46,695 nt of DNA from JACKBJ01 sp964549495. Lineage in GTDB: Bacteria > Chloroflexota > Anaerolineae > Epilineales > Epilineaceae. A program made the position numbers and the translations under genes. Location: contig CAZJWJ010000033.1 in the NCBI GenBank assembly GCA_964549495.1, positions 1 to 46,695 on the forward strand, given 5' to 3'. Shown here piece by piece: positions 32,211-39,721 of this stretch. Under the pieces are notes generated by a model. That model was given only the letters and a program-made list of their open reading frames with translations. It was not told where the DNA came from and did not search any database. The number at the start of each line of letters is the position of its first letter. The stretch's first letter is position 1.

Positions 32211-33130
32211 TGCCGCCCGAACGCTCGGAGCGCGAAGGCCGGATCGGGCTGCTCGGCGGGAGCCTTCGGCTGCGCGGGCTCGAGATGGTCTGGGGCCGGC
32301 GGAGCTACCTGATGGCCATCCTCAACCTCACGCCCGACAGCTTCTCGGGCGACGGGCTCCTGGCCACCCGCGAGCAGGTGGTCGGCCGCGCCGTGGACCA
32401 GGCGGCCCAGATGCTGGCCGACGGCGCCGACATCCTCGACCTCGGCGGAGAGTCGACCAGGCCGGGTGCCGAGCCGGTGGGCGCCGAGGTGGAGGCGGAG
32501 CGCGTCCTGCCGGTCGTCGAGGCCTTGCGCGCCCGCTTCGAGGCGCCGATCTCCATCGACACCTACAAGGCCGTCGTGGCGGAGGCCGCCCTGCGGGCGG
32601 GCGCCGACCTGCTCAACGACGTCTGGGGCCTGCGCGCCGATCCGGAGATCGCCGCGGTAGCCGCCCGCCACGCGGCCCCGGTGATCCTGATGCACAACCG
32701 CTCGACCCCCAAGAGCGTGGTCGTGGCCGAGCGCCTCGGCGGTCACTACCGCGGCGTCGACTACGAGGACTTGCTTTCCGATGTCGCGCGCGAGCTGCTC
32801 GAGAGCGTCGCGCTGGCCCGAGCAGCCGGCATCCCCGACGCGCGCATCATCCTCGACCCCGGCTTGGGCTTTGGCAAGACCCCGTCGCAGAACCTCGAGC
32901 TCATCGACCGCTGCGATGAGATCCGAGCCCTCGGCTTCCCGCTGCTCGTCGGCAGCTCCCGCAAGAGCTTCATCGGCCTGACGCTCGATCTGCCGCCGGA
33001 TGACCGCGTCGAGGGCACGGCCGCCACCGTGGCCGTGGCCATCGCCCGCGGCGCGGACATCCTGCGCGTTCACGACACGCGCCAGATGGCCCGCGTTGCC
33101 CGGATGACCGACGCGATCATTCGCCGCTGA
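32210..33130 (+). CDS. folP: Dihydropteroate synthase
   Basis: 306 aa from the ATG at 32210. It condenses 4-aminobenzoate with hydroxymethyl-dihydropterin diphosphate in folate synthesis. All main motifs are seen: AILNLTPDSFSGDG, DLGGESTRPGA, ISIDTYK, LLNDVWG, ILDPGLGFGKT, LVGSSRKSFIG and ILRVHD. The first 30 residues form an N-terminal extension with an Arg/Glu-rich start. Coupled to the zincin gene. Confidence 0.96.
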   Translation: MPPERSEREGRIGLLGGSLRLRGLEMVWGRRSYLMAILNLTPDSFSGDGLLATREQVVGRAVDQAAQMLADGADILDLGGESTRPGAEPVGAEVEAERVLPVVEALRARFEAPISIDTYKAVVAEAALRAGADLLNDVWGLRADPEIAAVAARHAAPVILMHNRSTPKSVVVAERLGGHYRGVDYEDLLSDVARELLESVALARAAGIPDARIILDPGLGFGKTPSQNLELIDRCDEIRALGFPLLVGSSRKSFIGLTLDLPPDDRVEGTAATVAVAIARGADILRVHDTRQMARVARMTDAIIRR

Positions 33131-33217
33131 GGGCTCGTCTGGCAATTGGAGGCCAACCGAGGGCGTCGCTGCGCCGCCGTGTGGCAGCCGAGCCTGCGGT
33201 CTCGGGTCGCCGCGAGT

Positions 33218-34816
33218 CTAGACGCTCGGCGGTCCCACCGGCCCGAAGGTCAGGGTGACGGGATTGGACATGGGAGCGCTGGAAGCGTTGGGGATGAGCT
33301 GGTCATCCGGGCTGGGGTAGAGGCTGTTGAGGCTGGGGTTGACCAGGTAGGGGCGGGCGCTGATGACCGCGCCCCAGTCGATGGGGTTGCCGTGGGCCTG
33401 CCCGCCGACGGCCACGCGGCCGTCGGAGACGTAGATCGGCTTGCCCTCGCGGTCGCGCCACAGGCCGCGGCTGCCCTCCGGCAGGCTGCGCCACTCGCCG
33501 TCGACGCGCAGGGCGTGGACCTCGACCTCCAGGAAGCCGCTGTAGGGCCGGCCGTCGGCGCGCGTGGCCACCAGCTGGTACTCGGCTCCCACGTCCAAGG
33601 AGAGTTCGGTGCCGCCCTTGCCCTGCTCCGGATCCCAGAGTGCCAGCTCGATGGGCTGGCCGTCCGGGATGCCGTGATCGACCAGGACCAGCTCGACCGA
33701 CATGCGGCCGCGATCGGCGCCGTCGATACCCCGCCGCCAGTGCAGCGGCGGCACGTCGACGAACTGGACGATGCGGTCGACCAGGCCATCCGGACGCCAT
33801 TCCCAGTCCTCGACCACGCTCCAGGCCACGTCGGCCCGATCCGGGTGGATATGCGCGCCCGTTTCGGCGTAGCGCATGCGCAGCGCGGCTTCGGACCGGG
33901 TGGGTGCCAGGACCGCGGCATGCCAGAGATCGATGTCCACCGTCTCGTTGGGTTGGCCCCAGGCCAAGTCGACCATTACGGTCGGCTCGGAGCCCAGACC
34001 GGCGGGCACCCGATCCCCCGGCGGCAACAAGCTGTAGAAGAGCCACATGTCATCGGCCTGGCGGTAGATCTCCAGGCTGTTCTGCGAGGCCAGGCTGCCG
34101 AAGCCGCCCAAGAGGCCCTGCAAGGCTTGGCCATCCAGCCGATTGTCGGGATGGTTCACGTTGAGTCGGTCAGCGCCCAGGTCGGGCCAAGGCGAGCGAT
34201 GCACCTCCCCGCCGGGCGAGTGGAGGATGCGTCCCCAGGGCGTCGAGCGATGCCGGATCGACCAGCGCAGGTTCCAGTTCTGGCCCGGATTCCAGTAGCA
34301 GTCGCGATCGGTCTTGGCAAAGCGCAGGGTCGTGCCGCCCAGGGTGCCGGGCTCGGTCTCGACATCGACGCGCGTGTAGCCGATGGTCCGGCCGGCCACG
34401 TCCCGGTTTTCGAAGACCATCCAAGCGCCGGGGGGCGGCGGCACTCGGATGTGCTCGGCGGAGGGCTCCAGATCCTCGTTCCACAAGGGCCGATCGTCGA
34501 TGCCGATGATCGACCAGTCGCCGAAGGCGCTCGCCGGAGCGCCGAAGGGCTTGACACGGGTCATGTAGTAGCCGGCCGGGATGCGCTGGCCTGGCGCCAC
34601 CTCCACCCGTCCGTCGCGCACCGTCCAGTGGCCGCGGAAGGTGTTGGCCGCCGACAGGTCCAGCTTGGCCACCCGCACCTCGTAGTCGACCATGCCCTCG
34701 TAGACCGGCTGGCCCGGCTGCTCGATCCAGGCTCGATAGCCCTTGGAGGCGGTTCCGTCGGCTTCGAGCTGTAGCCGGCTGGGCGAGAAGCGCAGCCCCA
34801 GTCCCGGGCCGCTCAC
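33218..34816 (-). CDS. 532-residue protein of unknown function ending the CoA operon
   Basis: GTG start at 34816 in a GTGA overlap with the upstream ligase gene, so translation is coupled. The open frame continues far upstream but that part is a shadow of the ligase. The protein is rich in Trp, Asp, Pro and Gly with many beta-type segments (GYRAWIEQPGQPVYEGMVDY, DCYWNPGQNWNLRWSIRH, VVEDWEWRPDGLVDRIVQFV), suggesting two or three beta-sandwich domains. No signal peptide, membrane helix or catalytic motif is recognised. Position as last gene of the operon suggests a substrate-specific role. Confidence 0.75.
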   Translation of the reverse strand: MSGPGLGLRFSPSRLQLEADGTASKGYRAWIEQPGQPVYEGMVDYEVRVAKLDLSAANTFRGHWTVRDGRVEVAPGQRIPAGYYMTRVKPFGAPASAFGDWSIIGIDDRPLWNEDLEPSAEHIRVPPPPGAWMVFENRDVAGRTIGYTRVDVETEPGTLGGTTLRFAKTDRDCYWNPGQNWNLRWSIRHRSTPWGRILHSPGGEVHRSPWPDLGADRLNVNHPDNRLDGQALQGLLGGFGSLASQNSLEIYRQADDMWLFYSLLPPGDRVPAGLGSEPTVMVDLAWGQPNETVDIDLWHAAVLAPTRSEAALRMRYAETGAHIHPDRADVAWSVVEDWEWRPDGLVDRIVQFVDVPPLHWRRGIDGADRGRMSVELVLVDHGIPDGQPIELALWDPEQGKGGTELSLDVGAEYQLVATRADGRPYSGFLEVEVHALRVDGEWRSLPEGSRGLWRDREGKPIYVSDGRVAVGGQAHGNPIDWGAVISARPYLVNPSLNSLYPSPDDQLIPNASSAPMSNPVTLTFGPVGPPSV

Positions 34817-36369
34817 CGGGCGCGCAGCCGGAAGCGCTGGATCTTGCCCGTGGCCGTCTTGGGCAGCTCCTCGACGAAGGACACCCATCGCGGCCGCTTG
34901 TACTCGGCCATGCACCCCCGGCAATGGGCGATCAGCGTCATCTCCAGCTGACCATCGTCGCTCCAACCTTCGGCCAGGACCACGAAGGCCTGGGGCTTGA
35001 CCAGATCCCGATCGTCGACCCGGCCCACCACGGCGCATTCGAGCACCGCATCGTGCGACAGGAGCGCGCTCTCGACCTCGACCGGCGAGACCCAGATCCC
35101 GCCGACCTTGAGCATGTCGTCCGAGCGGCCCGAATGCCAGTAGTAGCCGTCCTCGTCGACGCGGTACTTGTCGCCCGTGTTCAGCCAGGGCCCCAGGAAG
35201 CTTTCCTTGCTGCGCTCGTACTGGTGCAGGTAGATCAGCGACGCCGTCTCGCCCTTGACCAGGAGGTTGCCCACCTCGCCCGGTGGCAGGTCCCGACCCT
35301 CCTCGTCGACGATCTTCAGCTCGTAGCCCTCGAAGGGCTTGCCGCTGGAGCCAGGCCGGATGTCGCCCGGCCGGTTCGAGAGGAAGATGTGGTAGTTCTC
35401 GGTCGAGCCGATGCCGTCGATGGTGTCCAGACCGGTCCGGTCCTTCCAGGCTTGCCAGATCGGCGCCGGCAGCGACTCCCCGGCCGAAACGCAGAGCCGC
35501 AGGCTCGAGATGTCCCAGCGCTCGGTCAAGTCCGGCATGGCCAGCATCATCCCGTAGCCCGTCGGCGCGTTGTAGAGGATGGTCGGCCGGTAGCGCTGGA
35601 TATGCTCGAGCACCTTCTCGGCCAGCCTGGGCGGTCCCGGATAGAGTACGATGCTCGCCCCCACGTACCAGGGGAAGATCAGGTTGCCCCCGGTGCCGAA
35701 GGTGAAGAAGAGCTTGGCCACCGCGAAGGTCCGGTCCTCCTCTGTGATTCCGAGGACGTTCACGCCCCAGAGCTGGGCGGTCAGAGGCAGGTCCTTGTGG
35801 GCGTGCAGGATCCCCTTCGGATCGCCGGTCGTGCCGCTGGAGTAGTTCAGGCAGCAGAAGTCGTCCCGATGGGTGCGGGTGACCTCCAGCTCGGTCGGCC
35901 GGCCCGCGATCCAGTCCTCGTAGCGCTGGCAACCCTCCGGTAGCTCGCCCTCGCCGCCGATGACCACGATGTGCTCCAGGTCCTGGAGCTCGCCCCGCAC
36001 CTCCAGGATCCGCGGCAGGATCATGTCCTGAACGATGAGTACCCGCGACCGGCCGTCGCGCAACATGTAGACGTACTCCTCGCCGGTCAGCAAGGTGTTG
36101 AGGCTGGCGGCCACCGCGCCGACTTTCAGGATGCCGAAGAAGCTGGTCACCCAGGCCGGCCCGTCCAGCGCCAAGAGCGCCACCGTCTCGCCGAAGCGGA
36201 CGTCCATGGCCCTCAGCGCATGCCCCACCTGATTGACCTCGGCCGCCACCTCGCCGAAGGTCATGCTGCGCTCGTCCGAGAGGAGCGCGGTCTTCTCGGC
36301 CCGCTCGGGCAGATTGCGCTCCAGGATGTCGACGGCGTTGTAGTCGCGCGGAAGATCTACGGCTCGCAT
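34813..36369 (-). CDS. Benzoate-CoA-ligase-family acyl-CoA synthetase (candidate anthranilate-CoA ligase)
   Basis: 518 aa. Adenylate-forming fold with an intact P-loop YSSGTTGDPKG (around residue 185), the benzoate-CoA ligase subgroup segment AKLFFTFGTGGNLIFPWYVG, GSTE (A5), NTGDKYRVDEDGYYWHSGRS (A7/A8) and the catalytic Lys in ELPKTATGKIQRF. It activates an aromatic carboxylate with ATP to the CoA thioester. Starts 6 nt after the acyl-CoA dehydrogenase stop. Anthranilate as substrate is inferred from RidA, the flavin reductase and the nearby tryptophan-dioxygenase-like and formamidase-like genes; benzoate is the main alternative. Confidence 0.88.
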   Translation of the reverse strand: MRAVDLPRDYNAVDILERNLPERAEKTALLSDERSMTFGEVAAEVNQVGHALRAMDVRFGETVALLALDGPAWVTSFFGILKVGAVAASLNTLLTGEEYVYMLRDGRSRVLIVQDMILPRILEVRGELQDLEHIVVIGGEGELPEGCQRYEDWIAGRPTELEVTRTHRDDFCCLNYSSGTTGDPKGILHAHKDLPLTAQLWGVNVLGITEEDRTFAVAKLFFTFGTGGNLIFPWYVGASIVLYPGPPRLAEKVLEHIQRYRPTILYNAPTGYGMMLAMPDLTERWDISSLRLCVSAGESLPAPIWQAWKDRTGLDTIDGIGSTENYHIFLSNRPGDIRPGSSGKPFEGYELKIVDEEGRDLPPGEVGNLLVKGETASLIYLHQYERSKESFLGPWLNTGDKYRVDEDGYYWHSGRSDDMLKVGGIWVSPVEVESALLSHDAVLECAVVGRVDDRDLVKPQAFVVLAEGWSDDGQLEMTLIAHCRGCMAEYKRPRWVSFVEELPKTATGKIQRFRLRAR

Positions 36370-36375
36370 GCGGCT

Positions 36376-37575
36376 CTACCTCCTGATTCCCTCGTCCAAT
36401 TCGAGCGTCGGATCGTCCGGTCCGAGCAGGTGCCGGGCGATGACGATGCGTTGGATGTGGCTCGTGCCCTCGTAGATCTGCAGGCCCTTGATGTCGCGCC
36501 AATGACGCTCCACCGGGTACTGGTTCGAATAGCCCCGTCCACCGTGGATCAAGACGGCCTGATCGGCGGCCCGCAGCGCGGCCTCGGTTGCGAAGAGCTT
36601 GGCCGTCGAGGTCTCGCGCGTGCGCGGCCGGCCCTGGTCCTCGAGCCAGGCCGCACGATACACCAGCAGGCGCGCGGCGTCGATATCCGCCGCCATGTCG
36701 GCCAGGCTGGCCTGGATCATCTCGAAATCACCGATGCGCTGGCCAAAGGCCCGCCGCCGGCGCGCGAAGTCCACCGCCGCGTCCAGACAGGCCTGACCCA
36801 GCCCGACCGCGCCGGCCGCCACGCCCAGCCGGCCGTGGTCCAGCGCGCCCATGGCCAGCGAGAAGCCCTTGCCGGCTGGCCCGAGCAGGCAGTCCGAGGG
36901 CACCCGCAAGTCCTCGAAGCGCAGCCGCGCGTGGTCGCTGGCCCGATGTCCCAGCTCGCGACCCGGCATCGGTTCGCGGTGGAAGCCCCGCGTGTCGGTC
37001 GGCACCAGGAAGGCACAGATCTGCCGATAGGCCCGGCCGGCTTCGTGCTCGATCTCGGGATCGCGGGCGAAGATCAGCGCCACGTCCGCGATGCCGCCGT
37101 TGGTGATCCAGACCTTCTCGCCCGAGATGACATAATCGTCACCATCTCGCCGCGCTTCGCTCGCCAGCGCCGCCGCGTCCGAGCCGGCCCCCGGCTCGGT
37201 CAGCCCGTAGCAGCCGATGGTCTCGCCCGAGGCCAGCCCCGGCAGCCAGTGCGCCTTCTGTGCTTCGCTCCCGTGCCGGTCGAGGATCTGGCAGACCAGC
37301 CCGCCGTGCACCGCCAGGAAGCCCCGGATCGAGGCGTCTGCCCGGCCCAAGGCTTCGTAGACCAGGGCGAAGCTCAGATGGTCCATCCCCGAACCGCCGT
37401 ATCGCGGTTCGACCGGGCCGGCCAGGAGCCCCAGCTCGCCCATGCGCCGGACCAGGTGGATCGGGAACGCGCCCGACTCGTCCGCTTCGCGCGCGATGGG
37501 CAGGACCTCGCGTTCGGCGAAGCTCCATGCCTTGTCGTACCAGGCGCGCTGCGCTGCGGTCGGCTCGAAGTTCAT
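36376..37575 (-). CDS. Acyl-CoA dehydrogenase
   Basis: 399 aa. FAD-dependent acyl-CoA dehydrogenase fold: CYGLTEPGAGSDAAAL, KVWITNGGIADVALIFA, FARRRRAFGQRIGDFEMIQA, and the catalytic Glu369 in LQIYEGTSHIQR. It introduces an alpha-beta double bond into a CoA thioester, passing electrons to ETF. ATGA overlap with the RidA gene. Probably acts after ring reduction or opening in this operon. Confidence 0.94.
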   Translation of the reverse strand: MNFEPTAAQRAWYDKAWSFAEREVLPIAREADESGAFPIHLVRRMGELGLLAGPVEPRYGGSGMDHLSFALVYEALGRADASIRGFLAVHGGLVCQILDRHGSEAQKAHWLPGLASGETIGCYGLTEPGAGSDAAALASEARRDGDDYVISGEKVWITNGGIADVALIFARDPEIEHEAGRAYRQICAFLVPTDTRGFHREPMPGRELGHRASDHARLRFEDLRVPSDCLLGPAGKGFSLAMGALDHGRLGVAAGAVGLGQACLDAAVDFARRRRAFGQRIGDFEMIQASLADMAADIDAARLLVYRAAWLEDQGRPRTRETSTAKLFATEAALRAADQAVLIHGGRGYSNQYPVERHWRDIKGLQIYEGTSHIQRIVIARHLLGPDDPTLELDEGIRR

Positions 37576-37997
37576 TCGCTGGTTTCCTCGTCGCCGGCGA
37601 CTACCGCATATCCGTCGATCTCGATCAGCGCCTCGGCCTCGAAGAAGCCCGTCACGCCCAAGAGCATCATCGCGGGGTACCAGCGACCGAAATGCTTCTT
37701 CCAGACCATTCCGAGCTCGCGCCGAGCCTCGCGATAGGCCTGCAGGTCCGAGACGTAGAAGTGGAGCTTGACCACGTCCCGCGGGCTCCCGCCCGCCTCG
37801 GCGACGACCGCGAGGATGTTGGATAGCGCCAGATCGGTCTGGGCCGCGATGTCACCCGGATGGGCGATCCGGCCCTCGGCGTCCATGCCGTTCTGGCCGG
37901 CCAGCCACAGGACCCGGCCGCCCTGGCTCGCCACGCCGTGGGCGAAGCCGATCGGCTCCGCGAGCTGGGGTGGGTTGACCGGCTCGATGCGCTTCAT
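37572..37997 (-). CDS. RidA/YjgF/YER057c-family protein
   Basis: 141 aa from the ATG at 37997 with AGGAG 9 nt upstream; an open frame continues upstream but is a shadow of neighbours. Family features: YVSDLQAYREARREL, PAMMLLGVTGFFEAEALIEI. The usual catalytic Arg position reads TGFF rather than the R-containing block of archetypal RidA, so it belongs to another subgroup. RidA proteins hydrolyse enamines or imines to ketones and ammonia. This suits a pathway that handles an amino-substituted ring. Confidence 0.88.
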   Translation of the reverse strand: MKRIEPVNPPQLAEPIGFAHGVASQGGRVLWLAGQNGMDAEGRIAHPGDIAAQTDLALSNILAVVAEAGGSPRDVVKLHFYVSDLQAYREARRELGMVWKKHFGRWYPAMMLLGVTGFFEAEALIEIDGYAVVAGDEETSE

Positions 37998-38035
37998 GAA
38001 GTCATGCTCCTGGCAAGAATCGAAGGGCGCGTGGT

Positions 38036-38836
38036 TCAGCGTCCGATGAATCGCGGCCGCTCTTTCCCGACGAAGGCCTCGTGGAAGATGCGGTGGTCCT
38101 CGGCCATCATCAAGAGCGCCTGGGCCTCGGCCTCGCTCTCCAGAGCCGCGATCAAGTCCATGTGAAGCTCGGTCTGGAGCCGACGCTTGGTCATGCGCAG
38201 GGCCATGGAGGGCCCCTCGGCCAGACGGCGCGCCCACTCGTAGGCCGTGTCCAGGACCGCTTCCGGCTCGACCACCCGGTTGACCAAGCCCCAGCGCTCG
38301 GCCGTCTCGGCATCGACCTTGTCGCCGAACATCAGCATCTCGCTGGCCCGGCCCAGGCCCACGATCTTGGGCAACAGGTAGGCCGCGCCCATGTCGGCGC
38401 CGGTCAGGCCGACCCTGGTGAAGAGGAAGGCGAAGGCCGACTCGCGGCTGGCGATGCGCAGGTCGGAGGCCAGGGCGATGACCGCGCCGGCGCCGGCCGC
38501 GATGCCGTTGATGGCCGAGAGGATCGGCTTGTCCAGGAGCCGCATGTTGCGGATGGTCGTGCCGGTCATGCGCGTGAAGTCCAGGTGATCCTTGACGTCG
38601 GCTTCCAGCAGGCGGCCGATGATCTCGTGCACGTCGCCGCCCGAGCAGAAGGCGCGGCCCTGGCCGGTGAGCAGGACCACCTTCACCGCGTCGTCGTAGC
38701 GCAGGTCCTCGAGCAGGTCGCGGAACTGGGCGTAGATGCCCAGGGTGATCGCGTTGAGCACCTCGGGCCGGTTGAAGGTGATGGTGGCCACGCCCAACTC
38801 GTCCACCGCGTAGTCGAAGTCGAAGCTCTGGCTCAT
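38036..38836 (-). CDS. Crotonase-superfamily (enoyl-CoA hydratase/isomerase-like) protein
   Basis: 266 aa. Oxyanion-hole segments GRAFCSGGDVHEI and NGIAAGAGAVIALASDLRIA are present. The two Glu used by classical hydratases are not seen: the first site reads AGAVIALA and the second FTRVGLTGADMGAA. It may therefore catalyse a different crotonase reaction (isomerisation, ring C-C cleavage or hydrolysis). Middle gene of the CoA operon; 38 bp before RidA. Confidence 0.9.
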   Translation of the reverse strand: MSQSFDFDYAVDELGVATITFNRPEVLNAITLGIYAQFRDLLEDLRYDDAVKVVLLTGQGRAFCSGGDVHEIIGRLLEADVKDHLDFTRMTGTTIRNMRLLDKPILSAINGIAAGAGAVIALASDLRIASRESAFAFLFTRVGLTGADMGAAYLLPKIVGLGRASEMLMFGDKVDAETAERWGLVNRVVEPEAVLDTAYEWARRLAEGPSMALRMTKRRLQTELHMDLIAALESEAEAQALLMMAEDHRIFHEAFVGKERPRFIGR

Positions 38837-38908
38837 GGTCTGGGTCTTCCTCTGGGATGCGACGGATGACGTGATCGGAGGGTCGGGACGAAGGGGTCGG
38901 GGCGCGGA

Positions 38909-39721
38909 TCAGCCCTGGGAGGCGAAGGCGCTGGCGCCCGCATCGACGGGCAGGACCGCGCCGGTGATCGAGGCGCCGGCCGGCCCAGCCAAGAGCGCCA
39001 CCAGGGGCGCGATCTCCTCGGCCTGCACGAAGCGCCGCTGCGGGCTCATCGCCTCGAGCAAGGAGCGGGCCTCGTCGGCATCCCGTCCGGTGCGCTCGAC
39101 GATGTTCTCGACGCTGCCCGCGGTCATCGGGGTCTCGACGTATCCGGGTGCGATCAGGTTGACCGTGATGCCGCTGCGCACCCATTCGGCGGCCAGGGCA
39201 CGCGTCAGGCCCAATAGCCCGTGCTTGGCCGCCGTGTAGGCCGCGATGTAGCGCGCGCCGGTGATCGAGGCCACCGATCCGATGTTGATCACCCGGCCCC
39301 AGCCGGCGTTCAGCATGCCCGGAGCGCAGGCCTTGCAGAGGAGGTAGGGTCCGGTCAGGTTGACCGCCAGCATCCGATCCCATAGCGCATCCGGGTGGCC
39401 CGCCATCTTGTGGCTGGCCGCCGCACCGGCGTTGTTGACCAGGATCTCGACCGCACCCAGCCGGGCCTCGATGGCGGCATGCAGCGCGGCGACCTGTTGA
39501 GCGTCCGTGACGTCACAGGTCACCGCGACGGCCTGCCCGTCCGCCGCCGTGATCTCGCCGGCCACCGCCTCGATCTCGTCCGCGCTGCGCGCGCTCAGCG
39601 CCAGGCACGCCCCGGCGCGGGCGAGTTCCAAGGCGATGGCCCGTCCGATCCCCCGGCCGGCACCGGTCACCAGGGCCACGCGTCCTTCGAGCGGCCGCAC
39701 GCTCGCGCTTGCTTCGTTCAC
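38909..39721 (-). CDS. SDR-family NAD(P)-dependent oxidoreductase
   Basis: 270 aa from a GTG in a GTGA overlap with the flavin oxidoreductase gene. Rossmann motif TGAGRGIG, NNAG, active-site Ser in NIGSVAS and Tyr-x3-Lys in AAYTAAKHG, followed by NLIAPGYVETPMT. In this operon it would oxidise or reduce a hydroxyacyl-CoA or cyclic ketone intermediate. Confidence 0.94.
   Translation of the reverse strand: MNEASASVRPLEGRVALVTGAGRGIGRAIALELARAGACLALSARSADEIEAVAGEITAADGQAVAVTCDVTDAQQVAALHAAIEARLGAVEILVNNAGAAASHKMAGHPDALWDRMLAVNLTGPYLLCKACAPGMLNAGWGRVINIGSVASITGARYIAAYTAAKHGLLGLTRALAAEWVRSGITVNLIAPGYVETPMTAGSVENIVERTGRDADEARSLLEAMSPQRRFVQAEEIAPLVALLAGPAGASITGAVLPVDAGASAFASQG

Noticed and set aside
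34817..36502. Upstream extension of the 532-aa protein to a 1094-codon frame
   Set aside because: The extension is read in another frame of the CoA ligase gene, which has full motif support; the GTGA overlap at 34813-34816 gives the real start.
37998..39383. Upstream extension of RidA to a 603-codon frame
   Set aside because: It runs in another frame through the crotonase and SDR genes; the true RidA start at 37997 has a ribosome binding site and family length.
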